Assembly: GCA_030633365.1 (NCBI GenBank)
Contig: DAOVSY010000022.1
Coordinates: 1 to 15,571, forward strand
Reading direction: 5' to 3'
Origin: Spirochaetaceae bacterium
Lineage (GTDB): Bacteria > Spirochaetota > Spirochaetia > B11-G9
Length of the DNA stretch: 15,571 nucleotides
Shown piece after piece: positions 6,691 to 13,952 of the stretch (positions are counted from its first letter, which is position 1; the number at the start of each line of letters is the position of its first letter). The notes below the pieces were generated by a model. It did no database searches, was not told where the DNA came from, and saw only the letters and a list, made by a program, of their open reading frames with translations. Position numbers and translations under genes: made by a program.

Positions 6691-8238
6691 CTAATCCTCT
6701 GTACCGTCAAGTGTTCGCCTTACTAATGCTAATAGATCTGTTTTTTGAAAAGGTTTTGCTAAATAGTTATTACTTTTCACATCAACACCCATACTTTTTA
6801 CCATTTCATTCTCATATCCTGAAATAAATATTGTTTTAAATTGCTTTCCCATTACAAAGAGGCGTTCAGAAAGTTGTTTTCCATTCATTAGAGGCATAAA
6901 AACATCTGTAATTAATAAATCAAAACTCATTTCTTTATTTTCAGCCAGAAGTATAGCTTCTCCAGGATTTGAAGCTTCAATGGTTTTATAACCATATATA
7001 TTTAATATATTAACAACCAATTTTCTAATCTCATCTTCATCTTCAACTACAAAAATAGTTTCTGAACCAATTAAGTTTTCATTTTTTTCCTGTTCTGAAC
7101 TCTTTGAAAGTACTCCTATATTTTTATTTGCTTCAAGGTAAATTGTAAATAATGCTCCTTTACCCATTTCTGACTGGACATCTATAAATCCACAACTCTG
7201 CTCAATAATGCCGTAAACTGAAGCAAGCCCAAGACCAGTACCTTTATGAAGTGGTTTTGTTGTAAAAAATGGATCAAATATATGAGAAAATATTTCAGAA
7301 GAGATTCCTATTCCAGTGTCTTTTACTGAAATAGAGATATAATCCCCCTTTGGAACAGTACCAGTAGCAACATTCTTATTTTTTTGAAGTTTAATAAGTT
7401 CTGATTTTAGAACAAGAGATCCTCCATCAGGCATTGCATCTTTAGCATTAAGAACAAGATTTAAGATGACTTGCTCTATTTGAGCCTGATCAATAAAAAC
7501 TACCTGAGATTCTGAATCACTAACAATGTTAAAAACAATATTTTCAGGAATTAATCTGGCAACCATCCTTGAGATATTTTCTATAATAACATTTATTTCA
7601 ACATACTCAGGGTTAAGTACTTGTTTTCTACTAAATGCAAGAAGGTGCTTAGTTAAAGTATTTGCCCGAAGTGCAGCAGTTCTAATACCCTCAATGTCAG
7701 ATTCAATATTTTCGTTAAGAGATAATTTTTCGATAATTAAAGTTGCATATCCAAGAATAACTGTAAGAATATTATTAAAATCATGAGCAATTCCACCTGC
7801 CAAATTTCCTACAGCCTTTAACTTTTCGGATTGTCGTAACTGCATTTCCAGTTTTACAACTTCAGTTTTCATTTTAACTCTGTACATTGCCATTTCAATA
7901 GAAACTCTAAGATTATTATTCCCAAATGGTTTGATAATATAACCATAGGGTTCTACATGTTTAGCTCTTTCTATTATTCCTTCATCAGAATATGCTGTAA
8001 GTATAATAAATGGGATACCATACTGTTTATTTAGAATAGCAGCAGTATCAATACCATCTAATGATCCCTGTAGTTTGATATCCAAAATAATCAAATCCGG
8101 TTTAATATTCTGTAATACTTCCAATGCTTTTTCACCAGAAGGAGCACTTCCAAGAACGGTATAACCAAGTTGTTCAAGATTATTCCTTAAATCCAGGGCT
8201 ACAATAGCTTCATCTTCTATAAGAAATATACTAATCAT
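6691..8238 (-). CDS. Hybrid sensor kinase, REC-HisKA-HATPase-REC
   Basis: A 515-residue cytosolic kinase with no transmembrane segment and no PAS, GAF or other sensory domain. The N-terminal receiver (1-120) has acidic residues 8-10, phosphoacceptor D53, T81 and K103-P104. A short coiled coil (about 122-145) leads to the HisKA dimerisation domain with H152 in GGIAHDFNNIL. The ATPase domain has N-box NLVLNAKDAMP (N264), G1 DTGIGIS (307-313), F-box FDPFFTTKP and G2 GTGLGLA. The C-terminal receiver (about 394-512) has D400/D402, D445, S473 and K495. All catalytic positions are intact in each module, so an internal relay is possible. An input must arrive through the first receiver or through a partner. 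ATG 8238 has AAGGG nine bases upstream, and the gene starts 18 bases after the response-regulator stop. Confidence 0.92.
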   Translation of the reverse strand: MISIFLIEDEAIVALDLRNNLEQLGYTVLGSAPSGEKALEVLQNIKPDLIILDIKLQGSLDGIDTAAILNKQYGIPFIILTAYSDEGIIERAKHVEPYGYIIKPFGNNNLRVSIEMAMYRVKMKTEVVKLEMQLRQSEKLKAVGNLAGGIAHDFNNILTVILGYATLIIEKLSLNENIESDIEGIRTAALRANTLTKHLLAFSRKQVLNPEYVEINVIIENISRMVARLIPENIVFNIVSDSESQVVFIDQAQIEQVILNLVLNAKDAMPDGGSLVLKSELIKLQKNKNVATGTVPKGDYISISVKDTGIGISSEIFSHIFDPFFTTKPLHKGTGLGLASVYGIIEQSCGFIDVQSEMGKGALFTIYLEANKNIGVLSKSSEQEKNENLIGSETIFVVEDEDEIRKLVVNILNIYGYKTIEASNPGEAILLAENKEMSFDLLITDVFMPLMNGKQLSERLFVMGKQFKTIFISGYENEMVKSMGVDVKSNNYLAKPFQKTDLLALVRRTLDGTED

Positions 8239-8256
8239 AGAATCTTACCCTTAAAA

Positions 8257-8901
8257 CTATCTATCACGAAAGCTCCATTCTGTTGCAAATTTAATTAATT
8301 CTGTAGAATTACTTATATTTAATTTTGTTTTTATATGAGATTTATATGTCTCAATAGTTTTTATACTCAGGTGAAGCTCCTCTGCAATTTTCCTTGTACT
8401 GAACCCCTTTCCTATCAATTCCAAAACCTCAAATTCTCTATCACTTAAAACATCAACTTCCGAAGCTAGAGTTTTAACACCACCTACCATTTTATTAAGT
8501 ATTTTTGTTTGTATATTGGAGCTTAAATATAAACCGCCTTTCAACACCTGCCTGATAGCTGTAAGAATAGATTCCGTTGCTTCACTTTTCATTATATAAC
8601 CTTTTGCACCTGCACGTATTACCCTTTCAGCATAAACATTCTCATCATGTAATGAAACAACAATAATTAATAATTCCGGATATAATTTTTTTAAATCCTT
8701 TATCAACTCCAGACCACTGCCCCCTTTTAATGACAAGTCAACAAGAACCAGGTCTGGTTTTTGTTTATTTATAACTTCAAGAGCTTCACTGGTAGAATCT
8801 GCTTCACCAACACTACAGATATCATCTTCAAAATTAATTAACTGGACGATACCCCGTCGGACAATAGGATGATCTTCAACCACAACTATTTTTTTCTTCA
8901 T
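8257..8901 (-). CDS. LuxR/NarL-family response regulator
   Basis: A 214-residue two-domain transcription factor. The receiver (1-122) has E9-D10, phosphoacceptor D55, S83 and K105. The LuxR-type helix-turn-helix (about 150-210) contains LSDREFEVLELIGKGFSTRK and the recognition-helix stretch SIKTIETYKSHI (179-190). Residues 123-148 form the linker. Phosphorylation usually promotes dimerisation and DNA binding in this family. The likely kinase is the HisKA_3 protein encoded immediately upstream, because that kinase class typically pairs with NarL-type regulators. The target genes are not known, and no repeated operator was identified here. ATG 8901 has GAGG five bases upstream (8907-8910). That motif overlaps the upstream gene's TGA (8911-8909), which suggests translational coupling. 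Confidence 0.94.
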   Translation of the reverse strand: MKKKIVVVEDHPIVRRGIVQLINFEDDICSVGEADSTSEALEVINKQKPDLVLVDLSLKGGSGLELIKDLKKLYPELLIIVVSLHDENVYAERVIRAGAKGYIMKSEATESILTAIRQVLKGGLYLSSNIQTKILNKMVGGVKTLASEVDVLSDREFEVLELIGKGFSTRKIAEELHLSIKTIETYKSHIKTKLNISNSTELIKFATEWSFRDR

Positions 8902-8908
8902 TGAAGCC

Positions 8909-10318
8909 TCAATAATCTAAAATTGGAACTCTGCATATAATTTCTGTACCTTTATTTTTATCACTTATAATTGATATTTTTCCATCAATAACATTAGTTC
9001 TATATTTTAAAATGCTCAGGCCCAAGCCGTTTGACTTATTATTAAATGTATTGCTAGTTCCATTACCATTATCAGATATTTGCAAGTAAATCTCTGAATC
9101 TTCAATTCTTAAATCTACTTTAATAATTGTTGCATTAGAATGCTTAATTGAATTGGTCAAAGCTTCCTGGGTAATATGATAAAGTTGATTAATAATCGTA
9201 TTGCCTTTAATAGAATTGTCAATCTTTTCATTAATTTCGTAAATAAATTTTATTTTGTAAATACCAGAGTAAAAAGAAATCAACTCAGCTATTGCTGTAG
9301 AAATTCCCTGATTATTGATATTTATTTTAATAAGGTTTTTAGCTAAATTCCGTGTAAGATTTACTGCATCTTTGGTATCCATTGCAATATTTTGTGCCAT
9401 ATCAGCTTCAAGTAAAATTTCTTTTTTTCGTAAACTATTTTCAAGGATCTTTAATTGGAACATAAGACCAGTTAAATGCTGACCAAGGTTATCATGGAGA
9501 TCCTGCCCAATCCTTCGACTTTCTTTTTCTGATATTTCAAGAATTTCTTTTTCAAGTTTTTTCTTTTCACTAATATCATTTGCAATAATTGAAACTCCAG
9601 TGATTTCACCTAAAAAATCTTTAATTGGGGAAATTTTAATTGAGATATTAAGACTATTACCATTTTTATTTATTCTTATGGTATCATAATGATTAATAGA
9701 CTCACCTTTACGTATTAGATCAAGATTTTCGGGAATTTCATTAGGAAAATAAGAAGGAGTTAAAATAGATAAATTTTTACCAATAACCTCATATAATTCA
9801 TATCCAAATATATCAAATGCACCTTTATTCCAACTTATTATTGTACCATCAAGCTGTGCACCAATAACTGCATCACTGATACTCTTTAATGTAACAGATA
9901 ATATTTCCTCTTTTTCTTTGACCTGTATTTCCATTCGATTTCTATGTATTGCCATTTCAATAGTTGTATACAGGTTATTCATATTTGTTGTTTTTTTAAT
10001 AAATCCATAAGCACCTGTTTTTTTTGCTCTGGATATAGTTAATTCATCAGAAAGAGATGTTAAATAAACTATTGGAGTAGAATATTTATTAGTAATTTTC
10101 TTTGCAGTTTCAATACCATCCATCGCACCTTTAATACGAATGTCCATTAATATCAAATCGGGAATTGTTTTTGAAATTATTTCAAGAGCTTTTTCCCCGC
10201 TGCTTACAAAGGGAAGAGTTTCATACCCAAGTGTTTTTAACCTTAAATTTAGATTTTCTGCAATAATAACTTCATCTTCTACTACTAAAATAGTATATTT
10301 TTTTAAACTTTTTTCCAA
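8909..10318 (-). CDS. Cytosolic sensor kinase, REC-PAS-HisKA_3-HATPase
   Basis: A 469-residue histidine kinase of the NarX/DegS-like HisKA_3 class with no membrane segment. The N-terminal receiver (about 8-125) has E14-D15, phosphoacceptor D59, T87 and K108, but the usual proline after this lysine is replaced by K109. A PAS domain spans about 138-250 (SDAVIGAQLDGTIISWN, then FGYELYEVIGK). The ligand cannot be told from sequence. A coiled coil (250-268) leads to HisKA_3 with H275 in QDLHDNLGQHL. The ATPase domain has N-box QEALTNSIKHS (N389), DNGNG (416-420) and GLGL (431-434). The start is TTG 10318, with AGGTGG seven bases upstream (10326-10331). The first in-frame ATG is at residue 59, inside the receiver, so TTG is required. 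It heads the three-gene signalling run. Confidence 0.92.
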   Translation of the reverse strand: MEKSLKKYTILVVEDEVIIAENLNLRLKTLGYETLPFVSSGEKALEIISKTIPDLILMDIRIKGAMDGIETAKKITNKYSTPIVYLTSLSDELTISRAKKTGAYGFIKKTTNMNNLYTTIEMAIHRNRMEIQVKEKEEILSVTLKSISDAVIGAQLDGTIISWNKGAFDIFGYELYEVIGKNLSILTPSYFPNEIPENLDLIRKGESINHYDTIRINKNGNSLNISIKISPIKDFLGEITGVSIIANDISEKKKLEKEILEISEKESRRIGQDLHDNLGQHLTGLMFQLKILENSLRKKEILLEADMAQNIAMDTKDAVNLTRNLAKNLIKININNQGISTAIAELISFYSGIYKIKFIYEINEKIDNSIKGNTIINQLYHITQEALTNSIKHSNATIIKVDLRIEDSEIYLQISDNGNGTSNTFNNKSNGLGLSILKYRTNVIDGKISIISDKNKGTEIICRVPILDY

Positions 10319-10325
10319 TTAATTA

Positions 10326-10331
10326 CCACCT
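10326..10331 (-). promoter_or_regulatory. Ribosome-binding site fixing the TTG start of the HisKA_3 kinase
   Basis: AGGTGG on the minus strand lies seven bases before TTG 10318-10316. The receiver domain begins within eight residues of this start and the first in-frame ATG falls at the phosphoacceptor region. Confidence 0.7.
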
Positions 10332-10385
10332 GATAAAGCATTTTGCGTAGTATCTTATTTTCTACTTTAAAAATACTTCTTCCCT

Positions 10386-10425
10386 AATATACTAACTATA
10401 ACCTGGTGAAAAAAGCCAAAAACAA
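10386..10425 (-). promoter_or_regulatory. Possible promoter of the signalling genes
   Basis: In the 143-base gap before the HisKA_3 kinase, the minus strand carries two -10-like boxes, TATAGT (10400-10395) and TATATT (10391-10386). TTGTTT lies at 10425-10420, which is 19 bases before the first box and so not ideally spaced. A T-rich element (10414-10409) lies 17 bases before the second. The gap is the only place where a separate promoter for this run could readily sit, but the match is weak. Confidence 0.3.
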
Positions 10426-10461
10426 GCCGAATTCATAGACATCGTATAGCCTCTAATAGAA

Positions 10462-12234
10462 TTAAATAAAATTAGAAGTTCCTAAATAAGCTCCTAACTG
10501 AACACCACTTTCAAGAAAACCTGCTTTTCTCTTTTTAATTTTTATCTGCATTAATAATACTTTTTGATCATCAATTAGTTCCCATTTTTTAATGCTGAAT
10601 GGATCATTAATAGATAGTCCTGTAATATCAGCTATAGAGCCTGGAAAAACTTCTGTTACCATATATTCTGAACCAAATATACTTTCAGAAATACTATTAA
10701 TTTCCATACCAAATACGGGAGGAATAAGATTAGTTTTTAAATCCATTATAGAAGCATCATAAAGTGGAAAATCCGGTCTTGAATCAAGTGAAATTAATCC
10801 ATTCATTTCCAATCCATCTCTTAACCATTCAATTTTTACAATCATATCAGGTTCCAGATCTAAAAATAGTTTATTAATATCATCAATTTCATGAATATCC
10901 GCACCCATAACTTTTGTAATAATATCTCCATTTTCAAGACCTATTCTCGAACCAGAAGCCCCAGGGGTTCTATAAATAATACGAAGGCCATTAGATTCCT
11001 CCTGAACAGCCAGTCCCAGAAAAGGATGTTCGACACGACCACCTTTATACAAAGAAGGAATAAGTTTTGTAAGGTATGTTCCGGGTATCGCAAAATTTAT
11101 ACCTTCAAATTGTTCTATACCAGCAAAAACAACTCCAACAAGTTCTCCCTCTTCATCAATTAAAGGACCACCACTATTCCCATGATTTATTGGAACATCA
11201 ACCTGAATAACGCTTCCCATTTGAAGAAATTTCCTTCCAGAAGCACTGACAATTCCAGATGTTATTGTATTTTCCAGACCACCTGGTGATCCTATTGCTA
11301 TAATAGGAGTTCCAGGTAAATACTCCTTACCTTGAGAGAAAGAAAATATAACTTCCGGTTCCAGTTCAACTTTTAATAAAGCAATATCAAATACACGATC
11401 CCAACCTACAACTTTAGCTGGTATTTTAGTATTCTGGTCATCCCAAAGACGCACGTATAAACGGGAAAATCCTTCAAACTCAGGATCAACTTCACTTTCA
11501 ATAACATGATAGTTTGTCAAAAGATAACCATTTTTATCAATAAAAAATCCACTGCCAATAACACTGTCAGGAACTCCTATTCCACCTTCTATTTTCATTC
11601 CCCTGTTTACCCAAATAGTAACAGTTCCTTTTAGAAGATCTTTTTTTGTAGTTCCCTCATATTTAATAATTTTATCCAAGTCTAATTCCAAAGACCTATC
11701 TTCTGCTTCGGTTAAAATTCCACTTATTAAACTTCTATCTCCGCCATCTACAATAATATCAAACAATTCAATTAAATCAGGATTCTCAACTAATTCAAGA
11801 TCAAGATAATTTCTTATTAAATAAGATTTCCAGGAAGAAGACATACTATTATTTTCTTTAACAATGGAAGATAATATTAATTTATTATAATTCCATTCCG
11901 GGGAAAGATCTAATCCTGATTCTTTTGCAGTAATAAAAATATTTGAAGCCTCTAAAAATAATTTATTATCAATTGCACTTTCAAATAACTTATTTATAAG
12001 TATAGAAGCATCCAAATGCAATTTATTTAATTCATATTTATCAACTAATGCAGGCGAACGTTCAAAAGTTGAAATATACTCAAGAACCAGCCCGATATCC
12101 TCTTTTTCCATAGCAGAATTAATTTTTTCAATAGTTAAATCATCGATAGTTAGTATACTTTGATTTTTAAAATCCGAATTAGTGGTGCATGAAAGTATAA
12201 GTAAAGTTGCAAAAATTAGTATAATATTTTTCAT
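10462..12234 (-). CDS. HtrA/Deg-like serine protease lipoprotein with PDZ domains
   Basis: A 590-residue exported protease. Residues 1-15 are a lipoprotein signal ending in LILS before C16, so it is probably lipid-anchored in the envelope. Residues 17-200 form a mostly helical extension that I do not recognise and that is absent from standard DegP. The trypsin-like domain (about 203-395) has an intact triad: H243 in LLTNYHVIES, D283 in RVFDIALLKVE and S354 in GNSGGPL. A PDZ domain follows at about 403-485 (starting HPFLGLAVQ), and a more divergent second one at about 505-585. The expected role is degradation or refolding of damaged envelope proteins. ATG 12234 lies two bases after the stop of the TPR protein, and a GGAA motif inside that gene is about six bases upstream, so the two are almost certainly co-transcribed. 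No convincing terminator follows the gene. Confidence 0.9.
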   Translation of the reverse strand: MKNIILIFATLLILSCTTNSDFKNQSILTIDDLTIEKINSAMEKEDIGLVLEYISTFERSPALVDKYELNKLHLDASILINKLFESAIDNKLFLEASNIFITAKESGLDLSPEWNYNKLILSSIVKENNSMSSSWKSYLIRNYLDLELVENPDLIELFDIIVDGGDRSLISGILTEAEDRSLELDLDKIIKYEGTTKKDLLKGTVTIWVNRGMKIEGGIGVPDSVIGSGFFIDKNGYLLTNYHVIESEVDPEFEGFSRLYVRLWDDQNTKIPAKVVGWDRVFDIALLKVELEPEVIFSFSQGKEYLPGTPIIAIGSPGGLENTITSGIVSASGRKFLQMGSVIQVDVPINHGNSGGPLIDEEGELVGVVFAGIEQFEGINFAIPGTYLTKLIPSLYKGGRVEHPFLGLAVQEESNGLRIIYRTPGASGSRIGLENGDIITKVMGADIHEIDDINKLFLDLEPDMIVKIEWLRDGLEMNGLISLDSRPDFPLYDASIMDLKTNLIPPVFGMEINSISESIFGSEYMVTEVFPGSIADITGLSINDPFSIKKWELIDDQKVLLMQIKIKKRKAGFLESGVQLGAYLGTSNFI

Positions 12235-12236
12235 AT

Positions 12237-13898
12237 TTATTCCATATCACTGGTAATTTCCAGAGTTGTATCAAATATTCCATCCAGGTTGGATGAGAGT
12301 TCTCTATAAATAATTCCATTTTCATATTTTTCTCTGGAATCAATTAAACCATCTTCATTAAAGTCCCAACTGCTTACTAAACCAGGCTCATAGTTTTCTA
12401 TATATTCAGAAATACCATTATTATTTTCATCAAAAGAAACAGTTTTTAATATCCCATCTATATAATCATAAATTGTATCAAAAACACCATCGCCATCAAA
12501 ATCTTTATAAACTGTAATAAGAATTGTATTTTTGTAATGACGCTCAAGAATTTTCACACCATCAGCATTAATAACTTTTTCTACACTTTCATCCAGACCT
12601 ATAATGGAATAATTTGAAATTGTATTTTCTTCCAAATTTATTATAGTTTTCAGAGTTGAAGATAAAGTTAATATGTCATTATCCGGAAAACTAATATTAT
12701 CTAGAATATAGGGTATTTCTCTGGTGAAATCTATAGGAATAGATATAATTTCAAAACTTAGATTATATGGTATCAGTTGATACTCTACTAAAGCCTGATC
12801 AGATGATTTAACTACATTTATTAGATATGGATAGTCTTTATAAGAATATTTCTCTTTTCCTGTTTTTGTGATAATTTCTAAATTTACAGGAACTTTGTCC
12901 AATTCTACATAGTAGTCAAAATTATTATCATGATTGCTGTCATAATTAAAGTATTTTAAATTACTCTTATTATAAAAAGCTTCAGTATCAATAAATCCAT
13001 CTCCATCAGTATCATATAAAACCGTTAAAGAAATAGAACTAAGCCAGTTAATTATTTTCTTCCTATTATTTTCATTTTTAAACAAATTATATATTCTGGT
13101 CAATTCACTAAAATTAACTCTTATATTATCAGGATAAAGTTCAGAAAGTATTTCGGAAAGATTAACTGTTTTTTCACAAGCATTACTTATATTGTAAAAA
13201 CGATCAGCTCCCCACCTGTTTAAATATAAATCATTCAAAAATTTACAATCGGATCGATTATTAATTATAAATTGAACTACTTCTTTTGAAAAATAATTTG
13301 AAGGGTCACCTTCAACAAGAATTCTTTCTGCTTTATCTATCCACTCAGGATCATACATAGCCATAATTAACTGAGAATAATTATCATAAGGATCTACCCC
13401 AAGACGGTTCTCTGCAATACTTATAGCATCTTCAACATTTCCAACACTCAGGGAAATACGTATGAAAAGTTCGGTAAATATTGTATTATTTGCAAGTTCA
13501 TTTCGAAAGGGTCGTAAGTTAAGATAAGCTTCATCAAGATTACCATCAAGAAACATAAATTGTGATAAACCAGCTCTGGCAAATATTTCATTATAATAAT
13601 TCCAGGTATTAAATATTATTGCAGATGCAAGATCTTCTTTCCAGGCACTAATTTTTCCTAAATTTCTATTGGATACAGATCTTATATATAGAGCATCCGA
13701 ATTATCTTTGCTAAAACTAAGTGCAATATTAGAAAGAGACAAAGCTTCCTCAAAATTGCCTAATTTAAATTGTTTGTAACTATTTTTTACATATATATCA
13801 GTAATAAACCTATCGGGATCTGCATTATCAGTCTCAGAATAAAGAGTAGAGATAATAAAAGAGAAAATTACAAATATAAAAATAAATAATTTGTTCAT
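12237..13898 (-). CDS. Secreted TPR protein with EF-hand-like Asp-rich loops
   Basis: A 553-residue exported protein of unknown function. Residues 1-20 are a signal peptide, probably cleaved near LYS-ET, with no lipobox. Residues about 30-200 are helical TPR-like repeats, for example YKQFKLGNFEEALSLSNIAL (41-60) with further units to about 170. The rest carries short acidic loops of the DxDxDGxxD type at 296-304, 320-328, 466-474, 490-498 and 512-520, with a degenerate one near 537-543. They occur in two clusters with a 22-24-residue spacing inside each cluster. They resemble EF-hand or dockerin-type calcium loops, but the calcium binding is inferred. ATG 13898 has only a weak GAG about nine bases upstream. 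The gene lies 45 bases after ftsH and two bases before the HtrA-like protease, so it may assist or regulate these proteases. Confidence 0.78.
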   Translation of the reverse strand: MNKLFIFIFVIFSFIISTLYSETDNADPDRFITDIYVKNSYKQFKLGNFEEALSLSNIALSFSKDNSDALYIRSVSNRNLGKISAWKEDLASAIIFNTWNYYNEIFARAGLSQFMFLDGNLDEAYLNLRPFRNELANNTIFTELFIRISLSVGNVEDAISIAENRLGVDPYDNYSQLIMAMYDPEWIDKAERILVEGDPSNYFSKEVVQFIINNRSDCKFLNDLYLNRWGADRFYNISNACEKTVNLSEILSELYPDNIRVNFSELTRIYNLFKNENNRKKIINWLSSISLTVLYDTDGDGFIDTEAFYNKSNLKYFNYDSNHDNNFDYYVELDKVPVNLEIITKTGKEKYSYKDYPYLINVVKSSDQALVEYQLIPYNLSFEIISIPIDFTREIPYILDNISFPDNDILTLSSTLKTIINLEENTISNYSIIGLDESVEKVINADGVKILERHYKNTILITVYKDFDGDGVFDTIYDYIDGILKTVSFDENNNGISEYIENYEPGLVSSWDFNEDGLIDSREKYENGIIYRELSSNLDGIFDTTLEITSDME

Positions 13899-13933
13899 TA
13901 TTCTACTCTATCACAGTTTGGGAACAAAACAAA

Positions 13934-13952
13934 ACAGGATTTTTTATTCTGT
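13934..13952 (-). terminator. Weak terminator-like hairpin at the end of ftsH
   Basis: On the minus strand, ACAGAAT and ATCCTGT can pair around a five-A loop with one A-C mismatch. The stem spans the ftsH stop codon (13946-13944) and is followed by a T-rich run (TTTGTTTTGTT). The stem is short and AT-rich, so it would at most attenuate read-through into the TPR gene. Confidence 0.25.

Noticed and set aside
6555..6827. Plus-strand open frame across the lepA start and the hybrid-kinase end
   Set aside because: It is antisense to two conserved genes and its protein has no coherent motif.
7526..7786. Plus-strand open frame opposite the hybrid kinase
   Set aside because: It is a shadow of the conserved DHp/ATPase coding region.
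10140..10322. Plus-strand open frame opposite the HisKA_3 kinase start
   Set aside because: It is a shadow of the receiver domain with no ribosome-binding site.
10411..10430. Possible rho-independent terminator after the HtrA-like gene
   Set aside because: The T-rich run is preceded by a direct repeat of GGCTT/GGCTT on the minus strand rather than an inverted repeat, so no stem forms.
10891..11163. Plus-strand open frame opposite the HtrA-like gene
   Set aside because: It is antisense to the protease and PDZ coding region and has no protein features.
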